Positions 1-8,776 are shown, numbered from the stretch's first letter. The stretch: 64,000 bases of DNA from Hyphomicrobiales bacterium (GCA_900466605.1 UBMU01000012.1:310001-374000); one strand, 5' to 3'. Numbers and translations are program-made. The notes: generated from the sequence alone by a model not told the origin.

Positions 1-223
1 TCTTCTTCTGTCGATCGGTGTCGTCAAAGCATACGAGGTGATCGTGGCGATGACGAACGGCGGCCCTGGTGGCGGTTCATTCGTCCCTGCATTCTTCGCG
101 ATCTACAGCTACTGGCAGAGACAGAACCTGGGATACGCGAGTGCCGCCGCCACATCGCTGCTGATCATCACCTGCCTGCTGTTCCTGCCATTCGTTCTCC
201 TGCGCCGGAGGTCTGCATCATGA
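1..223 (+). CDS. Sugar ABC transporter permease (MalF/UgpA type), 3' fragment
   Basis: Only the last ~73 codons lie in the window; the reading frame is open from base 2, so the gene begins upstream. The fragment holds the motif MTNGGPGGGS, matching the TxGGP segment near the C-terminus of MalF-type permeases, and a last membrane helix (LLIITCLLFLPFVLL) followed by an RRR cytoplasmic tail. This would be one of two inner-membrane subunits of a CUT1 sugar importer. Its stop overlaps the start of the next permease (ATGA), so the two are translationally coupled. The family is clear from context; the substrate is unknown. Confidence 0.85.
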   Translation, partial: LLLSIGVVKAYEVIVAMTNGGPGGGSFVPAFFAIYSYWQRQNLGYASAAATSLLIITCLLFLPFVLLRRRSAS

Positions 224-1152
224 GTGCCGGGATCGACACAATGACACAAGCCACTTCCGTCTCGAAGGCCGTGGCCGCCCCCGTAGCGCGACGCCGAAAG
301 AGAAAAGGCTTTGGCCCCAAGCTGGCAATCTTCGCTTTCCTTGCGATGTCAGCCGCCTTCTTCTGTGTGCCGCTCTACGTGATCATCGTCACCGCCTTCA
401 AGTCGATGGACGAGATCCGGCTCGGGAACATCTTTTCCCTCCCGCAGACATGGACTGTCGAGGGCTGGCACTACGCGATGTTCGAAGCTTGCTCGGGCAC
501 CGTGTGCACCGGGTTGTCGATGGGCTTCTTCAACTCGCTTTACATTCTCGCGCCGAGCCTGATCCTGTCGATCGCGATCGCCCTGGTCACCGGATACGCC
601 ATGGCGGTCTGGAAGGTGAGGTGGGCCAACGGACTTCTCTTCACGATGTTCGTGTGCGCTTTCGTTCCGTTCCAGGTCATCATGTTTCCACTGATCAAGA
701 TCGCCTCGACGCTCGGTGTTTTTGGGTCCGTGTGGGGAGTCGCGCTGGTACACGCCGCCCTGGCGCTACCGATCCTGACGCTGATTTTTACCAACTACTT
801 CCGCGGACTGCCGTCGGACCTCATGTCGGCCGCGATGATCGACTCAGGCTCCTTCTGGGTCATCCTGCGGGAAGTCATCCTTCCGATGTCCGGCAACATC
901 CTGATCGTCGTTCTGATCATGCAGGTGACGGGTATCTGGAACGACTTTCTTGTCGGCGCAACTTTCGGCGGCGCTACGGGTCAGCCGATGACGGTCATGC
1001 TCAACAACATGAGTTCAACGACGACCTCGGGCGCCGTCTACAACGTCATCATGGCAGGTGCGCTGCTGACCGCAGCGCCACCACTGCTGATCTACTTCCT
1101 CTTGGGCAAACTCTTCGTGCAGGGCATTACTGCCGGCGCTTTGAAAGGCTGA
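220..1152 (+). CDS. Sugar ABC transporter permease (MalG type)
   Basis: 310-residue inner-membrane protein, usual size for a MalG-type permease. An Arg/Lys-rich N-terminal segment (RRRKRK near residue 25) is followed by six predicted helices. The cytoplasmic EAA loop that docks on the ATPase is at about residues 200-220 (SAAMIDSGSFWVILREVILP). The start ATG overlaps the preceding permease stop; an alternative ATG lies seven codons in. Four bases separate it from the ATPase gene. It should pair with the upstream permease as the membrane channel of a CUT1 importer serving the sugar-catabolic genes that follow. Confidence 0.92.
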   Translation: MSAGIDTMTQATSVSKAVAAPVARRRKRKGFGPKLAIFAFLAMSAAFFCVPLYVIIVTAFKSMDEIRLGNIFSLPQTWTVEGWHYAMFEACSGTVCTGLSMGFFNSLYILAPSLILSIAIALVTGYAMAVWKVRWANGLLFTMFVCAFVPFQVIMFPLIKIASTLGVFGSVWGVALVHAALALPILTLIFTNYFRGLPSDLMSAAMIDSGSFWVILREVILPMSGNILIVVLIMQVTGIWNDFLVGATFGGATGQPMTVMLNNMSSTTTSGAVYNVIMAGALLTAAPPLLIYFLLGKLFVQGITAGALKG

Positions 1153-1156
1153 ACAC

Positions 1157-2269
1157 ATGTCCGTCGTTCAATTCAGAAATATCCTCAAAACCTACGGTGC
1201 ACTGGTCATTCTGCAGGACCTCAATCTCAACGTCGATGACGGGGAATTCCTTGTTCTGCTCGGCCCTTCAGGCTGCGGAAAAACCACGCTTCTCAACCTT
1301 CTTGCTGGCCTGATCGAGCCTCAGGACGGCGAGATCATCATCGACGGCCGCGACGTGACGGATCTCGATCCGAGAGACCGCGGGCTCGCGATGGTGTTCC
1401 AATCCTATGCGCTCTATCCCACCAAAACCGTGCGCGGGAATATGCGGTTCGCCTTGACAGCACGCGGCCTTCCTGCCGAGGAGATCGACCGCCGTATCGC
1501 CTGGGCGGCAAAGATGCTGCAGCTCGAACACTTGCTCGACCGCAAGCCCGCGCAGCTGTCCGGCGGTCAGCGGCAGCGCGTGGCGATCGGGCGTGCACTG
1601 GTGCGGCAGGTCGGGCTTTTCCTCTTTGATGAACCGCTCTCGAACCTCGACGCCAAGCTCCGCAACGAGATGCGTATCGAGATCAAGAAGCTGCACAACG
1701 AACTCAAGAACACGATCGTCTACGTCACGCACGACCAGGTTGAAGCTATGACAATGGCCACTCGCATCGCCGTGATGAACAAGGGGCTCGTCGAGCAGAT
1801 CGGCACACCGACCGAAATCTACGATCGTCCGGAGAGTGTCTTCGTCGCCGGGTTCGTGGGATCTCCTGGCATGAACTTCCTGGATTGCACGATCAGACTC
1901 GATCAGGGGCGTCCGGTCGCTGCAGCGGAACATGCCGACGCGCGATTTGATCTCTCGTCCTACGACTGGAGCACCGCTCCGGCGGACGGCACGCGCATAA
2001 CGTTGGGCTTCCGGCCGGAGTCGATCTCCGTCGAACCCGATGAGGGATCTCCACGGGGCCAAGACACTGCGCTGACGCTGCCGTTGCAGATGGTCGAGCG
2101 TTCCGGCGCAGAATCGACAGCATTCCTCACGTTCTCGCCAAAGGAGACAATCGCGGTGCGATCGGATCCCGGTGTGATGGGCCGTCTGAATGGTTCGCAG
2201 ACGCCCACCGTGCACGTTCCGGCAGGCGTGCTCAATCTATTCAGTCGTGAAACTGGTCGCCGACTTTAA
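1157..2269 (+). CDS. Sugar ABC transporter ATP-binding protein (UgpC/MalK type)
   Basis: 370 residues. Walker A (GPSGCGKTT, about residues 36-44), ABC signature (LSGGQRQR, from about 134), Walker B (LFLFDEPLSNLDAK) and the switch histidine (YVTHDQVEAMT) are all intact. The last ~130 residues form the TOBE-type regulatory region of MalK/UgpC proteins, which distinguishes CUT1 ATPases from other classes. One oddity is SYALYPTKTVRGN after the Q-loop, where most homologues have YPHMTV. It energises the two upstream permeases and is in the same operon. ATPases of this class are sometimes shared between importers, so exclusive use is not certain. Confidence 0.94.
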   Translation: MSVVQFRNILKTYGALVILQDLNLNVDDGEFLVLLGPSGCGKTTLLNLLAGLIEPQDGEIIIDGRDVTDLDPRDRGLAMVFQSYALYPTKTVRGNMRFALTARGLPAEEIDRRIAWAAKMLQLEHLLDRKPAQLSGGQRQRVAIGRALVRQVGLFLFDEPLSNLDAKLRNEMRIEIKKLHNELKNTIVYVTHDQVEAMTMATRIAVMNKGLVEQIGTPTEIYDRPESVFVAGFVGSPGMNFLDCTIRLDQGRPVAAAEHADARFDLSSYDWSTAPADGTRITLGFRPESISVEPDEGSPRGQDTALTLPLQMVERSGAESTAFLTFSPKETIAVRSDPGVMGRLNGSQTPTVHVPAGVLNLFSRETGRRL

Positions 2270-2299
2270 GCGGCGCCACCTTGTGGAGGAGGAGACGTA

Positions 2300-3550
2300 A
2301 TGAAAGCAAAAGCCTATGGAATTGCCGCAGCGCTCGCTTTGTCGACAGCATTGGCCTCGCCCGTCCTGGCTCAGGATACTGAGCTCAAGGTAAACTACAC
2401 CTGGACTTCTCCGTCCGAAACGGCGGCCATCAAGGTGCTGATCGATGCGCTGAAGCCAAAGGGCATCAAGTGGTCTGACTTCAACGTCATCGCCCACGAC
2501 ACCGGGGCGAACGTCACCGTCGTTAACATGGTCTCCGGTGGTACTCCGCCCGACGCTTTCATGGACTCGATCCCTGGTCTGTACCGCGATCTGGCGGGCA
2601 TGGGACTGGGCGTGCCAATGGATGATGTCTTCAACAGGTCCGGGGCGACGGCCAATTTCCCGCCTGCAGTGAAGTCGGCGATCACTGTCGACGGCAAGAT
2701 GGTCAAGGTTCCGATCGGTGTCCAGATCGACGGCATGCTCTACTACAATCTCGAGGTCGCGCAGAAGGCGGGTGTCGACCCGACGAAGTGGACCTCGATG
2801 GACGACGTCTGGAAGGACTTCGACAAGGTAAAGGCAGCAGGCTTCATCCCGTTGGCGATTGGCGCCCAGGAATGGCAGGAGCGCTACTTATTGCACGCGC
2901 TCATGGCCGCATTCCATGGCGACGTCTACGACAAGTTCTATGCCGAGAAACCCGACGAAACCGTATTCGACGATCCCGGCCTGAAGCAGACGATCGATCT
3001 CGTCCGTCAGTTCCAGCAGCATGCGGATCCAGCCGCCACCAATCGCCCCTGGAACGATACGACGAACCTAGTCATCACGGGCAAAGCCCTGATGCAGATC
3101 CACGGTGACTGGATCAAGGGTGAATTCCGCAACGCTGGCAAGGTGGCAGGCAAGGACTTCGGCTGCATCATGATCCCCGGCGCAACGGGTGTTGCAGTCA
3201 CCGTCGATGCCTGGGGCTTCGTCAAGTCGAAGGACGAAGCCGTCAGCAAGGCGCAAGAGATAATGGCTGCGACCCAGGTCGATCCAAAGGTCAACGCCGA
3301 ATTTGCTGCGGCGAAGGGATCGACGCCCGTCGTTCTCAATGCACCGACTGATCATCTCGATCAATGCAACAAGGTCGTGCTGGAGCAACTCGCGGATCCG
3401 GCGAAGCAGCATCCGAACCCGAACAACACCGCCGATGCCGACTGGTATCAGGCGACGGGGCAGGTGATCGACCACTTCTGGAATGATCCGAACATGACCT
3501 CGGAGCAGGCGATCGAAGAGCTGCGCAATCAGTATAGCTCGATCTTCTGA
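2300..3550 (+). CDS. Sugar ABC transporter substrate-binding protein (extracellular family 1)
   Basis: 416 residues with a classic Sec signal peptide (residues 1 to about 24, hydrophobic core followed by SPVLAQD). The mature part reads as a family-1 solute-binding protein: an early WTSPSE segment, PIGVQIDGMLYYN in the middle, and a C-terminal EAIEELRNQYSSIF tail. A strong ribosome site (GGAGGAGA) precedes the ATG. It would capture the sugar in the periplasm and deliver it to the permeases encoded upstream. A perfect 9-bp hairpin follows the stop, as is common where the binding protein is made in excess over the membrane subunits. Ligand unknown; the neighbours suggest a glycoside or keto-sugar. 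Confidence 0.92.
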   Translation: MKAKAYGIAAALALSTALASPVLAQDTELKVNYTWTSPSETAAIKVLIDALKPKGIKWSDFNVIAHDTGANVTVVNMVSGGTPPDAFMDSIPGLYRDLAGMGLGVPMDDVFNRSGATANFPPAVKSAITVDGKMVKVPIGVQIDGMLYYNLEVAQKAGVDPTKWTSMDDVWKDFDKVKAAGFIPLAIGAQEWQERYLLHALMAAFHGDVYDKFYAEKPDETVFDDPGLKQTIDLVRQFQQHADPAATNRPWNDTTNLVITGKALMQIHGDWIKGEFRNAGKVAGKDFGCIMIPGATGVAVTVDAWGFVKSKDEAVSKAQEIMAATQVDPKVNAEFAAAKGSTPVVLNAPTDHLDQCNKVVLEQLADPAKQHPNPNNTADADWYQATGQVIDHFWNDPNMTSEQAIEELRNQYSSIF

Positions 3551-3558
3551 GATCCTTA

Positions 3559-3582
3559 GGCGATGCGTGAAGGCGCATCGCC
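3559..3582 (+). promoter_or_regulatory. Hairpin downstream of binding-protein gene
   Basis: Perfect 9-bp stem GGCGATGCG / CGCATCGCC with a 6-nt loop, starting 9 bases after the stop of the binding-protein gene. No T-tract follows and the next gene is 22 bases on, so an mRNA-stabilising or partial-attenuation role is likelier than full termination. Confidence 0.6.
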
Positions 3583-3603
3583 ATCACAGAAAGAGGACCA
3601 GAC

Positions 3604-4083
3604 ATGGAGAACGCGTTTCTCGAAGAAGACGCGATCATGCAGCTATGCTTTGTGACTGACGATGTCGAGCGAACTGCTGCATGGTTTGGTGATCTGATCG
3701 GCCGGAGCGATATCACAACCGCAAAGGCTGCGGATCCTGCCGTCGCCAAAGCGAAATACCTTGGCGAGGACGCGGCTGTGTCCTGCAAGATCAAGTTCAT
3801 GCGTTTCGGCAATATCGACCTCGAATTCCTCGAGCCGGGACCCGAGCCAAGCGCCTGGCGCGATCTTCTGGAACAGCGCGGACCGGGCCTGCATCACATC
3901 GCTTTCCGAACCAGCGACATGACAGGCAAGTCAGCCTACCTGGAAGGCAAAGGCCATTCGCTCTTGCAAAGCGGCGAGTTCGACGGTGGGGGAGGGCGCT
4001 ATGCCTACTTCGACACAAGCTCGCAACTCGGTGCCTTGATCGAACTCCTCGAGTTCGACCGCACCCCCAATCAATCAGTCTGA
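3604..4083 (+). CDS. VOC-family protein (glyoxalase/methylmalonyl-CoA-epimerase-like)
   Basis: 159 residues, a two-repeat vicinal-oxygen-chelate fold. The first beta strand reads MQLCFVTDDVERTAAWF, the second repeat begins GPGLHHIAFRTSDM, and the C-terminal strand is ALIELLEF, giving the usual His and Glu metal positions in the second half. The first metal position, usually His, appears to be Gln (MQLCF), so metal binding may differ from glyoxalase I. It follows the transporter and is directly followed by a second VOC gene. The family covers isomerases, epimerases, lyases and dioxygenases; here the setting suggests work on an alpha-hydroxy-ketone sugar intermediate, which is inference. Confidence 0.75.
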   Translation: MENAFLEEDAIMQLCFVTDDVERTAAWFGDLIGRSDITTAKAADPAVAKAKYLGEDAAVSCKIKFMRFGNIDLEFLEPGPEPSAWRDLLEQRGPGLHHIAFRTSDMTGKSAYLEGKGHSLLQSGEFDGGGGRYAYFDTSSQLGALIELLEFDRTPNQSV

Positions 4084-4108
4084 AACAGCAATCCGAAAGG
4101 GAATTCAA

Positions 4109-4585
4109 ATGAAACACATCAATGGCCTGGGCCACATCGCGATCAAGGTGAAGGACGTCGACGCTTCGATGAACTTCTACAACAAGGTTCTCGAGCTGCC
4201 GGAAATGCTTCGATTGCACCACGACGACGGCAGCCTGTTCCTGATCTACATCCGGATCACCGACAACGCTTTCCTCGAGATCTTCCCCGGCGCCGAGAGC
4301 GACCGTGCGCCTGGCCTTTCCGCCAACGGTGTCCATCACCTTTGCCTGACCGTCGACAAGCTTGAGCCGATGCTCGCACGCGTCAAGGAAAACGGTGGTC
4401 GGCTGGTTGCCTGGAAGGACGGCACACTGGTCACCGTCGACGAGCCGCAGATTGGCCATGGCCTCGATGGCAACCGTGGTTCCTGGCTCGAAGATCCGGA
4501 CGGCAACCGCATCGAGCTCATGGAGATGAACGAGGATTGCATTCAGTACAAGGCAATCCGGAGGCTCCACGCGGAGATGGCGTGA
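4109..4585 (+). CDS. VOC-family protein (lactoylglutathione-lyase-like)
   Basis: 158 residues. Canonical VOC metal positions are present: GLGHIAIKVKDV (His), NAFLEIF (Glu), GVHHLCLTVD (His) and the C-terminal DPDGNRIELME (Glu). Unlike its upstream neighbour it keeps the full H/E/H/E set, so it is probably an active metal enzyme. A tandem pair with different metal sites may form a heteromer or act on consecutive intermediates. A perfect 8-bp hairpin separates it from the aldo/keto reductase gene. Confidence 0.78.
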   Translation: MKHINGLGHIAIKVKDVDASMNFYNKVLELPEMLRLHHDDGSLFLIYIRITDNAFLEIFPGAESDRAPGLSANGVHHLCLTVDKLEPMLARVKENGGRLVAWKDGTLVTVDEPQIGHGLDGNRGSWLEDPDGNRIELMEMNEDCIQYKAIRRLHAEMA

Positions 4586-4604
4586 GGCACTGTCGCTTGC
4601 CTGT

Positions 4605-4625
4605 GAGGGGCCTTAACGGCCCCTC
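4605..4625 (+). promoter_or_regulatory. Intergenic hairpin
   Basis: Perfect 8-bp stem GAGGGGCC / GGCCCCTC with loop TTAAC, between the second VOC gene and the aldo/keto reductase. There is no T-run, and the next ribosome site begins 10 bases on, so it probably tunes transcript stability or partial termination inside the operon. Confidence 0.5.
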
Positions 4626-4641
4626 GTTGCCAAAGGAGGAA

Positions 4642-5463
4642 ATGATGGAAGACGGAACGCGTAGACCGATGCCCAGGATCGGTTTGGGGACCTTCGGCAA
4701 GAGCGGTGACATCGGCGCTGCCGCGATGCTAGCGGCGCTGGGGTTGAGTTATCGCAGGATCGATACTGCTCAAGGCTATGGCAACGAAGGCAATGTCGGA
4801 AAAGCGGTGCGCGAAAGCGGGCTGCCGCGCTCGGAAATCCATGTGACGACGAAGATCGGCTATGAGAATCTCAGGCCTGAACGTGTTGCAGAGAGCCTGG
4901 AGAAAAGCCTTCAGGCGCTGCGCACGGACTATGCCGATCTGGTGTTGATCCATTGGCCTCATCGCGATCATGAGACGATGCCGAATTACCTTGAGGCCCT
5001 CCGGGCAGCGAAGGATCGGGGTATGGCGCGAGAGATAGGCGTGTCGAACTTCACCGTCGCGCTGCTCAAGCGCTCCATCGAGATCCTTGGACCAGACGTG
5101 ATTTTCGACAATCAAGTCGAGGTTCACCCCTTTCTCCAGAACAAAGCACTTCGTTCGTTCTGTGCAGACAACGGCATTGGCGTCACAGGCTACATGCCCG
5201 TTGCGGGTGGGGCTGTTGCCGATGATCCGACGATCCGCGGGATAGCCACACGTCACGGCGCAACGCCGTCACAGGTAGCTATCGCCTGGGCAGTCCAGGA
5301 AGGACTGAGCGTCATCCCGTCTTCTCGCAGCCGGGAGCATTTGGCCGAAAACCTGGCAGCAGGGGAGTTGCGCCTCGATCCCGAAGAGCTTCTGGCGATT
5401 GCAGCGCTGGATCGCGGCCACCGCATCATCGATCCCGAAACAATCGCTCCCGACTGGGACTGA
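4642..5463 (+). CDS. Aldo/keto reductase
   Basis: About 273 residues. The catalytic tetrad is visible: Asp and Tyr in IDTAQGYGNE, Lys in VTTKIG, His in LIHWPH; the NADPH site region VIPSSRSREHLAENL is near the C-terminus. The frame is open upstream, but a strong AAAGGAGGA lies just before ATG 4642/4645 and the protein there starts with the family's usual MPRIGLGTFG, so that start is preferred. It probably reduces or oxidises a carbonyl on the imported sugar using NADP(H) in the cytoplasm. It resembles the 2,5-diketo-gluconate reductase branch, but the exact substrate is open. Confidence 0.88.
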   Translation: MMEDGTRRPMPRIGLGTFGKSGDIGAAAMLAALGLSYRRIDTAQGYGNEGNVGKAVRESGLPRSEIHVTTKIGYENLRPERVAESLEKSLQALRTDYADLVLIHWPHRDHETMPNYLEALRAAKDRGMAREIGVSNFTVALLKRSIEILGPDVIFDNQVEVHPFLQNKALRSFCADNGIGVTGYMPVAGGAVADDPTIRGIATRHGATPSQVAIAWAVQEGLSVIPSSRSREHLAENLAAGELRLDPEELLAIAALDRGHRIIDPETIAPDWD

Positions 5464-5474
5464 CAGGAAGCACC

Positions 5475-6299
5475 ATGACAAACTCTGAACGTTCACTTTT
5501 CGATGGCAGAACGATCGCGGGTTGGCATGCGGTTCCGCGCACCGTGGCGCCGCAATGGCCCACACAGCCGATGCCCGACATCCCGGAACCTGAGGCAAGC
5601 CGGATCAAGGCGCACACTGGCCGATGGACGGTTGAAGATGGCGCTATCGTCGGACGGCAGGATCCGCCTGGTTGCGGCCTTGGTGCCTATCTCGTTAGCG
5701 ACGAGACTTACCAGGATTTCGAACTGATCTTCGAAGCCCGGCCCGACTGGCCCGCGGATACGGGGATCATGGTACGTGCGAGCGCGATCGGCTCGCAGGG
5801 CTATCAAATTCTCCTGGATCACCGAAAATCCGGCAACATTGGCGGCTTCTACGGGAACGGGATCGGGAGGTTTCACGCAATCAATTTCCAGGTCGATGTC
5901 GAGCGAGACGCCACGGGCAATCCTATCGGCATGAAGCTCGAGGATCCCGAAACGACCATCGAGCCGATCAGCGATCGCAAGCGCTCGCTTCTGTCTTACG
6001 CGGCAACTGGCGAGGAGTTCATGCGCATATGGAAATGGGATGCCTGGAACGCGTTCCGCATCACGGTGCGCGGCGAACTTCCCGTAATCACCACGGTGAT
6101 CAACGGTACGCGCATCGCCGAGATGGATGCCGCGGCATTTCCTCCCTCGGTCTTCGATCCGGAAGCCACCAAGGCGCTACTTGGACGCTCCGGACACATA
6201 GCCTTCGAAGTCCACGACAACGATCCCAACATCGGTAACGAGCGATGGGGACAGGCGGCAGCGTGCAGATGGCGCGACATCCGCATCCGCACGCTTTGA
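5475..6299 (+). CDS. DUF1080 / 3-keto-disaccharide hydrolase-domain protein
   Basis: 274 residues. It opens with LFDGRTIAGWHAVPRT, the signature start of the DUF1080 (concanavalin-like beta-sandwich) family; typical segments follow: GRWTVEDGAIVGRQDPP, YQDFELIFEARPDWPADTGIMVRA and GHIAFEVHD. Family members cleave 3-keto-glycosides after oxidation of a sugar. No signal peptide is visible, unusual for this family, which is often exported, so it should act in the cytoplasm on an already imported substrate. It sits between an aldo/keto reductase and two sugar isomerase-like genes, which supports a keto-glycoside route. Confidence 0.82.
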   Translation: MTNSERSLFDGRTIAGWHAVPRTVAPQWPTQPMPDIPEPEASRIKAHTGRWTVEDGAIVGRQDPPGCGLGAYLVSDETYQDFELIFEARPDWPADTGIMVRASAIGSQGYQILLDHRKSGNIGGFYGNGIGRFHAINFQVDVERDATGNPIGMKLEDPETTIEPISDRKRSLLSYAATGEEFMRIWKWDAWNAFRITVRGELPVITTVINGTRIAEMDAAAFPPSVFDPEATKALLGRSGHIAFEVHDNDPNIGNERWGQAAACRWRDIRIRTL

Positions 6300-6313
6300 T
6301 CAGGAGAAGTGAA

Positions 6314-7072
6314 TTGACCTACAAGATCGCGTTTCAACTTTATTCCTCCCGCAATTTTCCGCCGCTTGAACCGCAGCTCGAAAAGCTGACGGCACTGGGC
6401 TACGACGGCGTCGAACCCTTCCTGCCAAACTATGAGGCTGATCCTTCAGCGTTTCGTGCGCAGCTCGACAATGCCGGGCTGAAGTGCTTCGGCTTCCATC
6501 TGCCTTACGACGGCCTCGTCGCCGATCCCGGCCGTTTCGCTGACATCGCCCACACCCTCGGCTCCGATCTCCTGATACCTCCATGGCTGGCGCCGGAGCA
6601 GCGCCCGCAGGACGCTGACGGATGGCGCCGTATCGGTGGCAGCCTTGGAAAAGTCGCGGATCAGCTCGCCGGGCAGGGGCTTCGGCTCGCGTGGCACAAT
6701 CATGACTTCGAGTACCTTGTTCTCCCCGACGGCTCCTACCCGATCGACCATCTGCTTGAGGCGGCCGGGGCGGGTGTCGGCTTTGAAGCCGATTTTGCCT
6801 GGATAACCCGGGCAGCGGTCGATCCCGAAGATGCCCTTCGACGTCACGCTGACCGAATTCTCGCGATCCAAGTCAAAGACACCAAGGCTGCGGGCGTGAC
6901 CGAAGAGGCCGGGTGGGCGGCGATGGGCGGTGGCATCATCGACTGGTCCCGGCTCTGGCCGCTGTTCTCAACGACGCGCGCCGATCACGTGGTGGTCGAA
7001 CACGATGATCCCAAAGACTGGTTCGAGACGGCCAAGCGTTCGATCGAGTTCATCAAGAGCCTGAAGGGTTGA
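6314..7072 (+). CDS. Sugar phosphate isomerase/epimerase-like TIM barrel
   Basis: About 252 residues from a TTG start preceded by CAGGAGAAG; an upstream in-frame ATG would overlap the previous gene by 55 bases and lacks such a site. The fold is the xylose-isomerase-like TIM barrel: GYDGVEPFLPNYEA, LAWHNHDFEY, GFEADFAWITRA and QVKDTKAAG carry the acidic and His residues that bind the metal. Such proteins epimerise or isomerise sugars, and some take part in beta-elimination of 3-keto-glycosides. It forms a tandem with the next, related gene. Confidence 0.82.
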   Translation: MTYKIAFQLYSSRNFPPLEPQLEKLTALGYDGVEPFLPNYEADPSAFRAQLDNAGLKCFGFHLPYDGLVADPGRFADIAHTLGSDLLIPPWLAPEQRPQDADGWRRIGGSLGKVADQLAGQGLRLAWHNHDFEYLVLPDGSYPIDHLLEAAGAGVGFEADFAWITRAAVDPEDALRRHADRILAIQVKDTKAAGVTEEAGWAAMGGGIIDWSRLWPLFSTTRADHVVVEHDDPKDWFETAKRSIEFIKSLKG

Positions 7073-7076
7073 TTTC

Positions 7077-7832
7077 ATGCAGCTGTCCTTCCAGCTATAC
7101 ACAGCGCGCGATGTCGCCCAGCTTGACCCTCTTTTAGATCTATTGGTTCGACGAGGTATCTACCGCGTTGAAGGCTGGGACGCGATCTATGGCATAGCAG
7201 GGTTCGCGAACAGTCTTTCCTCGCGGAATATGACAATGCCCAGCGCCCATATGTCTCTAGCAGACCTGAAAGACAGGGATCGACGCCAACAGGTTGCCAG
7301 GGAGTTTGGGGTCAGCCGATTCATCGTCCCGGGCATCGCGGCCGACAGAATATCAAGTCGGGACGGATGCCTGGATGTCGGACGTGAACTCCTCGAACTT
7401 TCGCAGCAGATGAAGGCCGAAGGACTACGGCTCGGGTGGCATAACAGCGGTGCCGAGACTACGCGGACTGCTACGAGAGAACGTCCGATCGATCTCCTTC
7501 TTGAGTTCGTCCCCGAACTCGAGTGGGAGTGTGATCTCGGCTGGCTGGCATCGGCTGGCCTTGAGCCGGCCACAGAGCTGCGCACCCAGGGAAACCGTAT
7601 CACCGCCCTCCATATGCGGGACGTCGCTGGTCCTGATGGCGATCCGAAGCAACAAGGCGGTGCCGACATCGGATCCGGCGTGCTCGAATGGGAAGCAATC
7701 CGCGCGGCACTCAAGCTAACCCGCGTCGATCTGTTGGTCATGGAGCACGACCATGCTCAGGACGTTCCGGGTTTCCTCAACCGATCAACCGATTTTCTCT
7801 TAGGCTGGATGACACCAGCTGCCACCGCTTAA
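7077..7832 (+). CDS. Sugar phosphate isomerase/epimerase-like TIM barrel (second copy)
   Basis: 251 residues, related in layout to the preceding gene (shared starts QLYSSR / QLYTARD) but divergent. Metal-site segments include YRVEGWDAIYG, LGWHNSGAE, WECDLGWLASAG and ALHMRDVAG. The WHN motif is retained, though the partner Asp of WHNHD is replaced by Ser-Gly, so its chemistry or metal use may differ. It starts four bases after the previous stop. Two unequal copies in one operon suggest either a heteromer or sequential steps. Confidence 0.78.
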   Translation: MQLSFQLYTARDVAQLDPLLDLLVRRGIYRVEGWDAIYGIAGFANSLSSRNMTMPSAHMSLADLKDRDRRQQVAREFGVSRFIVPGIAADRISSRDGCLDVGRELLELSQQMKAEGLRLGWHNSGAETTRTATRERPIDLLLEFVPELEWECDLGWLASAGLEPATELRTQGNRITALHMRDVAGPDGDPKQQGGADIGSGVLEWEAIRAALKLTRVDLLVMEHDHAQDVPGFLNRSTDFLLGWMTPAATA

Positions 7833-7852
7833 ACCAGAAAGAAAGGCAAACC

Positions 7853-8776
7853 ATGCGCCCCAAGTCGCCGCGCCGTCTGCATGACGGTCAGATCAGCCAG
7901 CTCGTTGTCGCCTCGCGCGACGGCGCCAGTGTTGAAGTCATTTATGAAACGACGGAGCTTATCGAAGCACCGAATTGGACACCGGACGGGAAGTGGCTCG
8001 TTTACAACGGCGACGGCCGCCTGTTCCGCATATCACCCGATGGCACAGTCGGTCCTTCCCGCATCAACACGGCGCCGATCGAGGATCTGAACAATGACCA
8101 TGTTGTGTCGCCTGACGGGAAACACCTTTATCTCAGCGCGAACGACGGCCACCTCTATCGGGTTGGGATCGAAGGCGGGAGGCCAGAGCGTGTCTCGAAC
8201 GAACAGGATCCGTCCCGTGGCTTTCGATACTATCTCCACGGCATTTCGCCAGACGGGGAAACCTTGGCCTATGTCGGTCTTGAGATCGATGATGGCAAGG
8301 TCATCACGCGTGTCTGCACCATACCTTCCGCCGGCGGTCCCGACACGGTTTTGACGGACGGTGCCTGCCCGGTCGACGGGCCGGAATATAGCCCGGACGG
8401 CGCCTGGATCTACTTCAATTCGGAAGCGGCGGCTAAGACGCCTGGCCATGCGCAGGTCTTCCGGATGAGGGCCGACGGATCGGCGGTTCAGCAGTTGACC
8501 CATGACGAACGCGTCAACTGGTTCCCGCACTTGTCTCCGGACGGCAGCACAGTCGCCTACATCGCGTTCCCGCAAGGCACGCTTGGACATCCTGCCGATA
8601 GGGATGTGATCATCCGGACAATGAAGCCTGAGGGCGGTGCAACAGCCGACATCGATCGTTTCAACGGTGGGCAAGGAAGCATCAATGTCGCATCGTGGTC
8701 GCCCGATTCGAAGTCGTTCGCCTATGTCCGATACCCAAACGGAAAGGACGCTAGTGGGCAGGCTATTGAAGACTGA
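7853..8776 (+). CDS. TolB-like beta-propeller protein
   Basis: About 307 residues starting at ATG 7853 after an AGAAAGAAAGG ribosome site. Repeated WD40/PD40-type blades carry the SPDG signature: APNWTPDGKWLVY, RISPDGTV, VVSPDGKHLYLS, HGISPDGETLAYVG, EYSPDGAWIYFNS, HLSPDGSTVAYIA and SWSPDSKSFAYV. No signal peptide is seen, unlike the periplasmic Tol protein TolB, so it is probably a cytoplasmic propeller, perhaps an enzyme or scaffold for the sugar pathway. It is the last gene of the operon. I cannot assign a reaction. Confidence 0.78.
   Translation: MRPKSPRRLHDGQISQLVVASRDGASVEVIYETTELIEAPNWTPDGKWLVYNGDGRLFRISPDGTVGPSRINTAPIEDLNNDHVVSPDGKHLYLSANDGHLYRVGIEGGRPERVSNEQDPSRGFRYYLHGISPDGETLAYVGLEIDDGKVITRVCTIPSAGGPDTVLTDGACPVDGPEYSPDGAWIYFNSEAAAKTPGHAQVFRMRADGSAVQQLTHDERVNWFPHLSPDGSTVAYIAFPQGTLGHPADRDVIIRTMKPEGGATADIDRFNGGQGSINVASWSPDSKSFAYVRYPNGKDASGQAIED

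Noticed and set aside
2340-2347. TGTCGACA inside the first binding-protein gene
   Set aside because: Lies in the signal-peptide coding region, lacks AG/CT flanks, and the gene is outside the GntR island; taken as chance.
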